Assembly (NCBI GenBank): GCA_022826565.1
Contig: JAJDUP010000005.1
Coordinates: 124,001-188,000, forward strand
Origin: Gemmatimonadota bacterium
Lineage (GTDB): Bacteria > Gemmatimonadota > Gemmatimonadetes > Longimicrobiales > Gaopeijiaceae
DNA length: 64,000 bases
Direction: 5' to 3'
Shown: positions 6,956-15,836 of the stretch, piece by piece
Position numbering within the stretch: the first letter of the stretch is position 1
How the letters are laid out: each line of letters begins with the position of its first letter
Made by a program: the position numbers and the translations under genes
Notes under the pieces: generated by a model
Seen by the model: only the letters and a program-made list of their open reading frames with translations
Told to the model about the DNA's origin: nothing
Database searches by the model: none

Positions 6956-9909
6956 GGTGCGGCACCCGGATCGCGCTGGGCGGTGTGGGGAGCGCCGCGC
7001 GCACCGGATGCCGACGCCACCAGTCCCAGCCGCCGCAGCGCCCGCTTGATCCGCTCCAGTTCCTCGCGCTGGGTGGTCGTGGGGGGATGGAGCGTGCCCT
7101 GCCGCACGCCGCCGCCGTTGATGGCGCTGTAGAGGCGCATCAGGTTGCGGCGGTGCTCCTCGGTGCCGTCGCCGGCTTCCTGCAGCTGGCTGTTCAGGTT
7201 GAGGATCTCGAGGAGGAAGGTCTCGCGCTCCTGGTAGTCCTCGGCGGTCAGGGCGAGGTCGGGGTCGCCGCGGACCAGGGTATGCTGGGTGCGGACGAGG
7301 CCCCGCGCCAACAGCTCGATAGTGTAGACGCCGGGCGAGGCGAAGGGGCCGCGCATCTCGAGCGGGCGGGGCACCACGGTGGCGTCGTGCGGCGCCCAGG
7401 CGGGGAGTTCGGCCGCGGGCAGGCCGTGGCGGAGGTCCCAGTTGACGCGGTGGAGCCCGGGCTCCGAGGGGACGCTCATGACGCGCACCACCTCGCCGAC
7501 GGCGTTCCGGATGGTGAGCATGGCCTGTCCGGAGCCGGAGCCGAGCCGGTAGGTGATCACCGTCCCGTCGACCGGGTTCTCCCCCATGAACACCGACTGT
7601 GCCCGGTAGGAGGTGTCCTTCCAGTAGTTCATGATCGTGCCGGGGCCGGGCTCGTAGAGCGCGGCGGCGTCGGCGGCGGTCTCGCCGTAGCGGGCCAGTG
7701 AGCTCACATCGTCGATGATGATGATGGAGCGGCCGTGCGTGCCGAGGACGAGATCCTTTTCGCGAGGGTGGACGACCATGTCGTCGTAGGCGGTCGTGGG
7801 GAGCTGCGGAAAGCGCGCCCAGGATTCGCCCCGGTCGGTGCTGGCAAAGACGTGATGCTCGGTGCCGATGAAGAGGACCGCCGGGTTGTCGGGGTGCTCG
7901 ACGAGCACGTTGACGGAGCCCGAGGGGAGGTCGTCGTGGAGCGCGGTCCAGCGCGCCCCGTAGTCCTCGGCGCGGTAGACGTACGGACGGAAGTCGCCGT
8001 CGCGGTGGGCGTCGAAGGTGACGTATGCCGTGCCGGGCGCCTCGGCCGAGGCGGCGACGCAGCTGACGTAGGCGCCGCCGGGGAGGCCGGGCGCGCCGCC
8101 CGAGACCTCGTTCCAACTGCGGCCGCCGTCCATCGTCACCTGGACGTTGCCGTCGTCGGTGCCGACCCAGAGCACGGCCGGGTCGAGGGGCGACTCGGAG
8201 AGGGTGACGATCTCGCCGTACGACGAGGTGCCGTCGTTGCGCGACAGGGTGATGTCGGCGCCGCGCACCCCCATGATCTCGAGCTCGTCGCGGTCCTGCC
8301 GCCGGGTGAGGTCGTCGGTGCGGGTGAAGCTGTCGCCGCGGTCGCGGGAGATGAAAAGGCGGTTGCCGCCGAGGTAGACCGTGTTGGGGTCGTGCCGGGA
8401 GATGAGGCTGGGCGACGCCCAGTCCCAGCGGTACGGGTCTTCGCCCTCGGGGGCGGTGAGCGCCAGGCTCATCATGTCGCCGGTGACGTTGTCGAAGCGG
8501 GTCCACGAACCGTTCTGCGCGTTGATGTACATCGTGCGCCCGTCCGGGTCGGCTTGCTGGTACATTCCATCCCCAAAACCGCTCTGCCGCCACTCGTCAT
8601 CCACGATTCCCTCCCAGGACCGCGTCGCCGACGGCCCCATCCACGAGTGGTTGTCCTGCATGCCGCCGTAGATCCAGTAGGGGTCGCGATTGTCCACCGT
8701 GATCCCGTAGAACTGGCCGATCGGGAGGTTGTTGATGCGCCGGAAGGTGACGCCGCGGTCGTAGGTCTCGTGCAGGCCCGCGTCGCCGGCGAGGTAGAAG
8801 TGCTCGGGGTCGGCGGGGTTGATCCACATGGAATGATGGTCGGCGTGCACCCCGACGTCGTAGGTGGGCCGCTCCGCGATCTCGGTGAAGGTGCGGCCGC
8901 CGTCCTCGCTCCGGTGGGACGAGGTGGCGAGGGTATAGACGCGGGCCTCGTTGGTCGGGTCGATGAAGACGTGCGAATAGTACATCGGGCGGATGTTCTG
9001 ATCGCTCACCTTCTGCCAGCTCTCGCCGCCGTCCTCGCTGCGGTAGCCGCCCGATTCCGTAGAATGCTGAACAAGAATGTTGAGTATTTGCGGATTGGTG
9101 GCGGCCAGGGCGATCCCGATGCGGCCCTTGTCGCCCTCCGGCAACCCGTTCGTGAGCTCGCGCCAGGTGTCGCCGCCGTCGGTGGTCTTGTAGACGCCGC
9201 TGCCGGGGCCGCCGCCGTTGAAGCCCCAGGTGCGGCGCTGGCGCTGGTACATGGCCGCGTAGAGGACGTCGGGGTTGGAGGGGTCGATGACCAGGTCGAT
9301 CGCCCCGGTGTTGTCGTCGACGAAGAGGACCTGGTCCCAGGTGGCGCCACCGTCGCGGGAGCGGTACACGCCGCGCTCGGGCGATGAGCGCCACAGGTTG
9401 CCCAGCGCGGCCACGTAGACGATGTCGGGGTCGGTGGGGTGCACCTGTACGCGGCCGGTGTGGAGCGTGGCCTCGAGGCCGAGATGGCTCCATGTCGCGC
9501 CCGCGTCGTCGGAGCGGTAGATGCCGTTGCCCCACGACGTGCTCTGGCGGTTTTGCTGCTCGCCGGTTCCCGCGTACAGGATGTCCGGGTCGGAGGGCGC
9601 GATTGCCAGGTCGCCGAAGGTGCTGACCGGCATGTGCTCCCACAGGTTCGTCCAGCTGATGCCGCGGTTTGCGCTCTTCCAGAGGCCGCCCGACGCGGTT
9701 GCCACGTATATGGTCGAGGGGTCGTAGGGCAGGGCCTCCACGTCGTGGATGCGGCCGCCGGTAACCGCGGGGCCGACGTGGCGCGCTCCGAAGGCGGCGA
9801 GTTCCTCGGAGGTGATGGCTTGCTGGGCCGCGAGCGATGTAGCGAGCACGAGACTGCCCGCGAAGAGGGCGGCGAGGGGAGCGGTGGCGGCGGGCTTCCG
9901 GGCGGTCAT
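6952..9909 (-). CDS. exported sortilin/VPS10-like BNR-repeat beta-propeller protein
   Basis: 985 residues from the ATG at 9909 (AGGAGA upstream). An N-terminal signal peptide ends near SLAAQQ. The body is a long series of BNR/Asp-box units (S-x-D-x-G-x-T-W: SRDGGATWDQVLFV, KTTDGGDTWRELT, STDRGESWARF), which fold into one or two multi-bladed propellers as in VPS10/sortilin-like and oligoxyloglucan-reducing-end-specific proteins. A C-terminal Ig-like segment (AMLTIRNAVGEVVRVM) and a helical tail follow. Such proteins are often labelled glycosyl hydrolase but catalytic residues are not evident. Expected location: periplasm or cell surface. It lies 68 bp downstream of the exonuclease gene and is coupled to a small membrane protein. 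Confidence 0.85.
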   Translation of the reverse strand: MTARKPAATAPLAALFAGSLVLATSLAAQQAITSEELAAFGARHVGPAVTGGRIHDVEALPYDPSTIYVATASGGLWKSANRGISWTNLWEHMPVSTFGDLAIAPSDPDILYAGTGEQQNRQSTSWGNGIYRSDDAGATWSHLGLEATLHTGRVQVHPTDPDIVYVAALGNLWRSSPERGVYRSRDGGATWDQVLFVDDNTGAIDLVIDPSNPDVLYAAMYQRQRRTWGFNGGGPGSGVYKTTDGGDTWRELTNGLPEGDKGRIGIALAATNPQILNILVQHSTESGGYRSEDGGESWQKVSDQNIRPMYYSHVFIDPTNEARVYTLATSSHRSEDGGRTFTEIAERPTYDVGVHADHHSMWINPADPEHFYLAGDAGLHETYDRGVTFRRINNLPIGQFYGITVDNRDPYWIYGGMQDNHSWMGPSATRSWEGIVDDEWRQSGFGDGMYQQADPDGRTMYINAQNGSWTRFDNVTGDMMSLALTAPEGEDPYRWDWASPSLISRHDPNTVYLGGNRLFISRDRGDSFTRTDDLTRRQDRDELEIMGVRGADITLSRNDGTSSYGEIVTLSESPLDPAVLWVGTDDGNVQVTMDGGRSWNEVSGGAPGLPGGAYVSCVAASAEAPGTAYVTFDAHRDGDFRPYVYRAEDYGARWTALHDDLPSGSVNVLVEHPDNPAVLFIGTEHHVFASTDRGESWARFPQLPTTAYDDMVVHPREKDLVLGTHGRSIIIIDDVSSLARYGETAADAAALYEPGPGTIMNYWKDTSYRAQSVFMGENPVDGTVITYRLGSGSGQAMLTIRNAVGEVVRVMSVPSEPGLHRVNWDLRHGLPAAELPAWAPHDATVVPRPLEMRGPFASPGVYTIELLARGLVRTQHTLVRGDPDLALTAEDYQERETFLLEILNLNSQLQEAGDGTEEHRRNLMRLYSAINGGGVRQGTLHPPTTTQREELERIKRALRRLGLVASASGARGAPHTAQRDPGAAP

Positions 9910-9977
9910 TGTTTGGGTTTCTCCTTGTCCGTTGCTTGGATGTCCTGGCCAAACAGTAGCATTTGGCTGCTTGCCGG

Positions 9978-10757
9978 TCACTGCGCGCGCTGTGCCTCCA
10001 TTGCCCCGCGGACCGCTTCCAGCACATCGGATGGCATGTCGTCGGCGCGCAGCATCCATTCGAGGTAGTCCGGTGCGGATTCCGCCACGGCGGCGAGCGC
10101 GGTGCCCTTGTGCTTGCCGCGGTTGAAGACGAGCCCTTGCGGCGTGCTCGTAAACCAGCGGTCGAACTCGGTGACGAAGGCACCCATCTCGTCGCAGTAG
10201 GCGTGGAGTCCGTCCATGTCGCGGGGAAGATGGCTGTAGCGCGCCAGTTGCGCGGTGAGCACGGCCGCGGTCGTGCGGATGTCGCCCAGGGCGGTGTGGG
10301 CGTCCTCGTGGTCCCGGCCCAGGTAGAAGCGCGCGGCGGCCGACAGGTCGCGCGGCTCCTCGCGGTGGAAGATCATCTTCATGTCGATGAGGCGGCGGTC
10401 CTTCACCTCGAACTCGATCCCGGCGCGCGCGAACTCGGCGATGAGGATGGGGAGGTCGAAGCGGCGGATGTTGAACCCCGCGAGATCGCACGGATCGAGC
10501 AGCTTGGCCAGGGAACGGGAGGTGGCGCGGAAGGGGGGCTCATCCGCCACCATGTCGTCGGTGATGTTGTGGATCGCAGAGGCCTCGGGCGGAATCGGCA
10601 TGCCGGGGTTGTAGCGGCGCACCCGCTCGAAGACATCGCCGCGCGGCGAGACGCGAATCACGGCCAGCTCGACGATCCGGTCGCGGGAGAGGCTGAGGCC
10701 GGTCGTCTCGAGGTCGAAGAAGACGACGGCGCGGTCGAGTTCGAAGGGGAGTTCCAT
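9978..10757 (-). CDS. DEDDh-family 3'-5' exonuclease with ExoX-like C-terminal motif
   Basis: 259 residues from ATG 10757. The exonuclease domain shows Exo I FFDLETTGL (Asp15, Glu17), Exo II around GFNIRRFDLP, and Exo III DAHTALGDIRTT (His and Asp), the DEDDh signature of DNA polymerase III epsilon and exonuclease X relatives. The C-terminal ~60 residues contain FNRGKHKG...PDYLEWMLR, matching the small domain seen at the end of ExoX-type proteins. It therefore degrades single-stranded or frayed DNA, probably in repair. The gene is divergent from the quinone oxidoreductase gene (76-bp gap). Confidence 0.88.
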   Translation of the reverse strand: MELPFELDRAVVFFDLETTGLSLSRDRIVELAVIRVSPRGDVFERVRRYNPGMPIPPEASAIHNITDDMVADEPPFRATSRSLAKLLDPCDLAGFNIRRFDLPILIAEFARAGIEFEVKDRRLIDMKMIFHREEPRDLSAAARFYLGRDHEDAHTALGDIRTTAAVLTAQLARYSHLPRDMDGLHAYCDEMGAFVTEFDRWFTSTPQGLVFNRGKHKGTALAAVAESAPDYLEWMLRADDMPSDVLEAVRGAMEAQRAQ

Positions 10758-10833
10758 GGCCCGGATAGTGTAATGCGTGGGGCGCGGATGCACATCACGG
10801 GACCGGGTGGCGCCGCCTGTGTATATTCCTGCG

Positions 10834-11808
10834 ATGCGCGCCGTTCTGATCCCCGAATTCGGCGAGCCCGACGTGCTCCGGCTCGGCACCGCCTGCGACC
10901 CGCGGCCCGGTCCCCGGGAGGTAGTGGTGCGCGTGCGCGCTTCGGGCGTGAACCGCGCCGACGTGCTCCAGCGCCGGGGCCTGTATCCTCCGCCCCCCGG
11001 TGCTTCCGAGGTGCCGGGCCTCGAGTTCGCCGGAATCGTCGAAGATGTGGGCGGCGCGGTGTCGCGGTGGGGCCCGGGGGACCGCGTGATGGGCATCGTG
11101 GCGGGCGGAGGCTACGCGGAGCGCGTCGTTGTCGACGAGCGGGTGGCCGTCGCGATCCCTGCCGGGGTGGACACGACCACCGCCGGCGCGATCCCCGAGG
11201 TGTACATGACCGCCTACGACGCCGTTTTTCGCCAGGCTGCGCTCGAACGCGGCGAGACGCTCCTGATCCACGCCGTCGGCAGCGGTGTCGGAACCGCGGC
11301 CCTGCAGCTGGCGCGCCGTGCGGGGGCGCGTTCGATCGGCACATCGCGCACCGCCTCGAAGCTGGAGCGGGCCGCGGCGATGGGGCTCGGACTGGGCCTG
11401 CCCGGTGGAGACGCGTGGGACGAGGCTGTGCGCAACACTACCGGGGGCCGCGGGGCCGACGTCATCCTCGACCTGGTGGGGGCTCCCTACCTCGCGCGCA
11501 ACCAGGCCGCAATCGCAGTGGGCGGGCGCCACGTGGTGGTGGGCGTGCCGGGTGGAAGCCGTGCGGAGCTGGACCTGCGCTCGCTGATGGCCCGCCGCGC
11601 GCGAATCTTCGGCACCGTGCTGAGGGCCCGCAGTGTGGAGGAGAAGGCCGACCTCGCCCGCGAGTTCACCGAATCCGTGCTCTCCGGTTTCGTCGATGGT
11701 GCTCTTGAGCCTGCGATAGACCGCGTCTTCCCCGCAGCCTGCGCGGCGGATGCGCATCGCCGCATGGAACAGAACAGGAATTTCGGCAAGCTGGTTCTTG
11801 TGTGGTGA
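10834..11808 (+). CDS. NAD(P)H-quinone oxidoreductase (PIG3/zeta-crystallin type, MDR family)
   Basis: 324 residues starting at ATG 10834 (MRAVLIPEFGEPDVLRLG). Medium-chain dehydrogenase fold without the structural zinc cysteines: an N-terminal GroES-like domain (VRASGVNRADVLQRRGLYPP, typical of the PIG3 group) and a Rossmann domain with LLIHAVGSGVGTAALQLARR. It should reduce quinones or alkenals with NADPH in the cytoplasm. A TATATT box at 10822-10827 ends six bases before the ATG and there is no ribosome site, so the message may be leaderless. Confidence 0.9.
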   Translation: MRAVLIPEFGEPDVLRLGTACDPRPGPREVVVRVRASGVNRADVLQRRGLYPPPPGASEVPGLEFAGIVEDVGGAVSRWGPGDRVMGIVAGGGYAERVVVDERVAVAIPAGVDTTTAGAIPEVYMTAYDAVFRQAALERGETLLIHAVGSGVGTAALQLARRAGARSIGTSRTASKLERAAAMGLGLGLPGGDAWDEAVRNTTGGRGADVILDLVGAPYLARNQAAIAVGGRHVVVGVPGGSRAELDLRSLMARRARIFGTVLRARSVEEKADLAREFTESVLSGFVDGALEPAIDRVFPAACAADAHRRMEQNRNFGKLVLVW

Positions 11809-11894
11809 TGTCCGGTTGTGGCCCGCATGTTACCTTCGTCCCGCGAAGTCAATTCCGCTCCGCGAGCGACGACACCATGACGGAGGTAGAGGCG

Positions 11895-12089
11895 ATGGAC
11901 ATGACTGACATCGGATTCGGCCCGCTGACCACCCTGGTCAGCTTCTTCGCTGGAATCACGGCCCTGGTGCAACTCGGCGTGTTCGTACTCCTGATCCTGA
12001 TCCTCTTCGACCTGCGGAAGTTCCTCCGCGGCGGCAGCAGCCTGATGGACAGGGTGGAACGCCGGCTTGCGAGTCAGCAGGAGCCCTAG
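11895..12089 (+). CDS. 64-residue single-span membrane protein
   Basis: Start at ATG 11895, because GGAGGT lies exactly 7 bases upstream; an in-frame ATG at 11877 lacks a site. The short product has one long hydrophobic stretch (about residues 11-40, VFLGV-type: LVQLGVFVLLILILFDLRKF) and a charged C-terminal tail. It is not recognised as a named family. It may be a small helper of a membrane complex; the next operon downstream is separated by a 197-bp regulatory region. Confidence 0.6.
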   Translation: MDMTDIGFGPLTTLVSFFAGITALVQLGVFVLLILILFDLRKFLRGGSSLMDRVERRLASQQEP

Positions 12090-12182
12090 TCGGGGTGGCA
12101 TCCGCGGGCCCGTGCGGCAACGAAAGCGTTGCGGCGTTCCGTCCGGGGGACGGATTCGTCTCCATGGCCCCGTTTGGCCCCC

Positions 12183-12225
12183 TGATCCCGGCAAATCCCG
12201 TGACCCTTCTCGTTGATCCCGGCAA
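12183..12225. promoter_or_regulatory. two direct copies of a 12-bp box upstream of the binding-protein/HAMP/OFA operon
   Basis: TGATCCCGGCAA occurs at 12183-12194 and again at 12214-12225, start-to-start 31 bp, close to three helical turns, so two protein dimers or a tandem-binding regulator could sit on one face of the DNA. The second copy ends about 60 bp before the first start codon. A small GCAACG-AAAG-CGTTGC hairpin at 12117-12132 precedes them. Confidence 0.45.
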
Positions 12226-12286
12226 TGGCGGGGACTACATTGCTGCCGAATGAGGTTTTTTGGGCGACGTTGATTGATGGAAGGAA

Positions 12287-13693
12287 ATGCAGGAAGCGAA
12301 TGGAACTGACATGAAAGTCACTCGGGGCTCCACAAGCGACGGGCCGCCACAAGACGACACAGTGGCGCCATTGACGCGGCGAGCATGGATGCGCTCCGGG
12401 ATGGCCTCCCTTCTCGCCCTGCCCTGGGCGAAATCCCTGAGTGCGGCTGCGGCTCCGGCCACTGCCCCGCACCTGAACCTCTCGCGCGGGGCTCGCGGAT
12501 TACCGCAGGACGACGAAATCGTCCTAGGCGTCTCCGCCGCGTTTTCCGGCCCTTCGCGGGGACTCGGCACCGAGCTCTACCGCGGCGCGATGGCCTACTT
12601 CAACCAGGTCAACGAGAACGGCGGGGTGAACGGGCGCAGGATCGTGATGAAGCTCCTCGATGACGGATACCAGCCGGATCCGTGCGTCGCCAACACGATC
12701 GAACTCATCCAGGACGAATCCGTCTTCCTGCTCTTCAACTACGTGGGGACGCCCACGGTCACGCGGGCGCTTCCCGTACTGAAGAAGTTCCGCGACCAGC
12801 AGGTCTATCTCTTCTTCCCCTTCACCGGGGCGGAGCCTCAGCGCGAGCCCCCATACGGCGAATTCGCCTTCAACCTGCGGGCCTCCTACCGGCAGGAGAC
12901 GGCGGGCCTGGTCGACAATTTCGTGGCGCTCGGGAGGCGACGCGTCGCGGTCTTCTACCAGAACGACGCATACGGGCGCAGCGGCTGGGCCGGGGTGCGG
13001 GAGGCGCTGGCCCGGCACGGCGAGACCATCGCCGGCGAGGCGACCTACATGCGCGGCACGCAGTTCGGGGCCAGCATGCGCGGCCAGGTGGAGATCCTGC
13101 AGGCCCGCGCCCCGGACGCCGTGATCTGCATCGGTGCCTACCAGGCCTGCGCCGCCTTCGCGCGCGACGCCGAGGACCTGGGACTGCACATACCGGTTGC
13201 CAACGTGTCCTTCGTGGGGAGCGAGAACCTCCTGGCGCTCATGCGCGAGGGGCGCGCCGACGCGGACTCGCACACCCGCTTCCTGGTCAATTCGCAGGTC
13301 GTACCCAGCTACGAGGACACCTCGCTGCCGGCCGTGCGCGAGTACCACGAACTGATGGAGCGGTACAATCCGCCGCTGCCGTCCTCCGAGGACGTGGACC
13401 GAATCGCGGAAGGCGAGCCGTACGAGCCCTTCGCGCAGAGCTTCGTCAGCCTTGAGGGATTCGTAAACGCGAAGCTGATCACCGAGATCATCCGCCGCAT
13501 GGGCGACGACCCGCAGCGGTCCGGGATCGAGGACGCGGTCTTCGCCGTGCGCAATTATGACCTCGGCGTGGGCGAACGGGTGCGCTTCGGCCCCGACCGC
13601 CGACAGGGGCTGCAACAAGTCTACTACACCGTCCCGGAGGGCGACCGCTTCGTGCCGCTCGATGACTGGGAAGCCAGGTTCGGCCTGCCATGA
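12287..13693 (+). CDS. Tat-type exported branched-chain-amino-acid-like (Peripla_BP_6) substrate-binding protein
   Basis: Up to 468 residues; ATG 12287 is taken, with ATG 12311 an equally possible start. A twin-arginine-like signal (LTRRAWMRSGMASLLALPWA) around residues 29-52 precedes the mature protein. The rest is the type I periplasmic-binding fold of Leu/Ile/Val-BP relatives: VLGVSAAFSGPSRGLGTELY, then YFNQVNENGGVNGRRI, VAVFYQNDAYGRSGW and a YEPFAQSFVSLEGFV lid. No ABC permease or ATPase gene is nearby; instead it overlaps by ATGA with a HAMP membrane protein and is followed by an MFS transporter. It may therefore be a sensor subunit rather than an ABC component (inference). Confidence 0.85.
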   Translation: MQEANGTDMKVTRGSTSDGPPQDDTVAPLTRRAWMRSGMASLLALPWAKSLSAAAAPATAPHLNLSRGARGLPQDDEIVLGVSAAFSGPSRGLGTELYRGAMAYFNQVNENGGVNGRRIVMKLLDDGYQPDPCVANTIELIQDESVFLLFNYVGTPTVTRALPVLKKFRDQQVYLFFPFTGAEPQREPPYGEFAFNLRASYRQETAGLVDNFVALGRRRVAVFYQNDAYGRSGWAGVREALARHGETIAGEATYMRGTQFGASMRGQVEILQARAPDAVICIGAYQACAAFARDAEDLGLHIPVANVSFVGSENLLALMREGRADADSHTRFLVNSQVVPSYEDTSLPAVREYHELMERYNPPLPSSEDVDRIAEGEPYEPFAQSFVSLEGFVNAKLITEIIRRMGDDPQRSGIEDAVFAVRNYDLGVGERVRFGPDRRQGLQQVYYTVPEGDRFVPLDDWEARFGLP

Positions 13694-14460
13694 CGCGCTC
13701 CAGACGACACGGGAGAGAGGCCCTGCTGGTCAGGAAACTCTTCCGGAAGACACGATTCGGGTTCTTTGCGCTCTTCGCCGCCGTGGTGCTCTCGATCTCG
13801 ATCCTGTCGATCACCAGCGTTTCCCGCGAGCTGCGCGACGAGTACATAATCAACAGCGAGAGCATCGCGAAGAACATCGCCGACTCCAGCGTGGACATCC
13901 TTCTCAACCGGAACCTGGCCACGCTGCAGTCGCTGATCGACCAGTTCGTCCAGATTCAGAGCATCCGGTACATCTACATCACCAGCGACACCGGTGAGTT
14001 TCTCGCCCACACCTTCATTCCGGGGATCCCGGAAGAGATTCTGGCGAGCGACCACACCGCGACGGAACCGGTCGACCGCAGCCTGCCCGGACTGGGGGAT
14101 TTCATCGAAGTCGGCAGCCCCATTCTCTCAGGCGTTGCGGGGACGGTGCACGTCGGGATGGACCTGGAGCTCCTGGGACTGAAGACCCAGAGGGCGGTCG
14201 GCCAGCAGATCTACCTGCTCTGCATCATCCTGGTGACGGGCGTGCTGGCCTCGATCTGGCTGGTCAACCTGGCGTCCAGGCCGCTGGCCGCACTGCTGGA
14301 GTTCGTCGTCCGGCTTGCCCGCGAGCGCGACGAGGACAGGGTGGCCCACGACGACCTCCTGGTCAGGGACGACGAGATCGGCGACATGGCACGCCTTATG
14401 CAGCACGTCGCCGACGGCCGCGCGCGAGAGGGCGGGGTGCGAACCGGGAAGGGACGCTAG
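13690..14460 (+). CDS. membrane sensor with periplasmic Cache-like domain and terminal HAMP, no output domain
   Basis: 256 residues, ATG overlapping the previous stop. A first membrane span (about 23-44, FFALFAAVVLSISILSI) is followed by a ~125-residue periplasmic region (NIADSSVDILLNRNLATLQS, SIRYIYITSDTGEFLAH, GVAGTVHVGMDLE) that resembles single-Cache/CHASE-type ligand domains. A second span (about 177-197) leads into a HAMP-like segment (SRPLAALLEFVVRLA... DEIGDMARLMQHV). The protein then stops: no kinase, cyclase or methyl-accepting domain follows. It most likely relays binding of the upstream binding protein to the transporter downstream; this is inference from gene order. Confidence 0.75.
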   Translation: MTRSRRHGREALLVRKLFRKTRFGFFALFAAVVLSISILSITSVSRELRDEYIINSESIAKNIADSSVDILLNRNLATLQSLIDQFVQIQSIRYIYITSDTGEFLAHTFIPGIPEEILASDHTATEPVDRSLPGLGDFIEVGSPILSGVAGTVHVGMDLELLGLKTQRAVGQQIYLLCIILVTGVLASIWLVNLASRPLAALLEFVVRLARERDEDRVAHDDLLVRDDEIGDMARLMQHVADGRAREGGVRTGKGR

Positions 14461-14462
14461 AG

Positions 14463-15785
14463 GTGGCGACGCGCGCCCGGCGGAGTGCGCCCAGGGCGGT
14501 TATCGCGCTCTTCTGCACCGTGTTGCAGGTGTGTCTGGGGACGGTCTACGCCTGGAGCTTCTTCCAGACGATGCTCGTCAGGGACGCGGGCTGGACATTC
14601 AGCCAGACGGCGGCCGCCTTCAGCATCACGATCTTCACCCTCGGGGTTTCGGCGGCGCTGGCCGGGCAGGCGCTCCCCAAAGTCGGGCCCAGGTTCCTTG
14701 CCGTGCTGGGCAGCGTCATGTTCTCCGCCGGCTACCTGCTGGGCAGCCTGGCGCTGGCGATCGACTCGCTGTGGCTCTTCTACCTCGGCTACGGCGTGAT
14801 CGGGGGCGCGGGGATCGGGATGGGATACGTGACTCCGGTGACCACGGCCGCCAAGTGGTACCCCGATCGCAAGGGGCTGGTGACGGGGATCGTGGTGATG
14901 GGTTTCGGGGTCGGCGCGTTCCTGCTGAGCAAGGTTCTGGCTCCGCTCCTGGTCGTCCAGGCCCAGGGCGACCTTCAGGTTGTGTTCCTGTGGCTCGGGA
15001 TCGTGTTCGCGTGCATCCTCATCCCGTGCAGCCTGGTGCTGAGCGATCCGCCGGAAACGGGAGCTCCCGGCCAGCCGGCCGCGGCGAAGGCGGCGGCGCC
15101 CGCGAAGGTCGAGCCGGCGGCGCCGTACATGCGCACGTCGCAGTTCGCGATCATGTGGATCGTGTTCTTCTTCAACATCGCGGCGGGGATCTCGGTAATC
15201 AGCTTCCAGTCCGAACTGCTGCAGGAGGTCTGGGGGCTCGCGGATCCATCGATCGATCCCGCCACGCTTGCGGAGTACGGAGCCACACTCATCGCCATCA
15301 GTTCGCTGTGCAACGGCGTCGGCAGGCTCTTCTGGGGACTGCTCTCGGACCGATTGGGCCGCGTGTCGGTCTTCCGCATCCTGCTCGCGAGCCAGATGGT
15401 GGTCTTCGGCATTCTGATGACCAACGAGAACCCGTGGATCTTCTCGATCCTGGTCTGCTACGTGCTCCTCTGCTTCGGCGGCGGCTTCGCGACCATGCCG
15501 TCGTTCATCCTCGACGTCTTCGGCTCGAAGAACATGTCCAAGATCTACGGGACGATTCTTACCGCCTGGTCGGCGGCGGGGATCATCGGCCCCATGTATG
15601 TGGGCTACCTCAAGGACACCTACCCGGACCGCGCGGTCATGTACTGCTTCCTCATCGGCATCCTGATGCTCGGGGCCGGATTCGTCTTCTCGTATCTGCT
15701 GGATGACAGCCGGGTGCGCCTCGGGCGGCCGACGATGGCGCAGACGCTGGCGCAATACGGGGTGGCGGTGCCCGAAAGGGGATAG
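14463..15785 (+). CDS. OFA-family MFS transporter (oxalate/formate antiporter-like)
   Basis: 440 residues from GTG 14463, two bases after the previous stop. Twelve hydrophobic spans. The N-terminal signature CLGTVYAWSFFQTMLVRDAG and the loop GMGYVTPVTTAAKWYPDRKG are diagnostic of the OFA subfamily, which contains oxalate/formate and other monocarboxylate carriers; the second half has RLFWGLLSDRLGR. A ~25-residue Ala/Pro-rich linker separates the two six-helix halves. The substrate cannot be read from sequence; small organic acids are the family norm. It is the third gene of a probable operon with the binding protein and HAMP protein. Confidence 0.88.
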   Translation: MATRARRSAPRAVIALFCTVLQVCLGTVYAWSFFQTMLVRDAGWTFSQTAAAFSITIFTLGVSAALAGQALPKVGPRFLAVLGSVMFSAGYLLGSLALAIDSLWLFYLGYGVIGGAGIGMGYVTPVTTAAKWYPDRKGLVTGIVVMGFGVGAFLLSKVLAPLLVVQAQGDLQVVFLWLGIVFACILIPCSLVLSDPPETGAPGQPAAAKAAAPAKVEPAAPYMRTSQFAIMWIVFFFNIAAGISVISFQSELLQEVWGLADPSIDPATLAEYGATLIAISSLCNGVGRLFWGLLSDRLGRVSVFRILLASQMVVFGILMTNENPWIFSILVCYVLLCFGGGFATMPSFILDVFGSKNMSKIYGTILTAWSAAGIIGPMYVGYLKDTYPDRAVMYCFLIGILMLGAGFVFSYLLDDSRVRLGRPTMAQTLAQYGVAVPERG

Positions 15786-15836
15786 GACGGGCGGGAGTCC
15801 GCTGCGGGACTGCCGACCCCGGGACTCGGCTGACGC

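Noticed and set aside
7735..9387. 550-codon plus-strand open frame across the BNR-repeat gene
   Set aside because: Antisense of the repeated Asp-box gene; its repetitive translation mirrors the propeller repeats.
6952..10491. single 1179-residue protein joining sequence upstream of the BNR gene
   Set aside because: The first ~194 residues are out-of-frame exonuclease sequence; a signal peptide and ribosome site define the true start at 9909.
15786..15836. imperfect hairpin in the convergent gap between the OFA transporter and ilvA genes
   Set aside because: Stem is short and interrupted, with no T-tract; not reported as a terminator.
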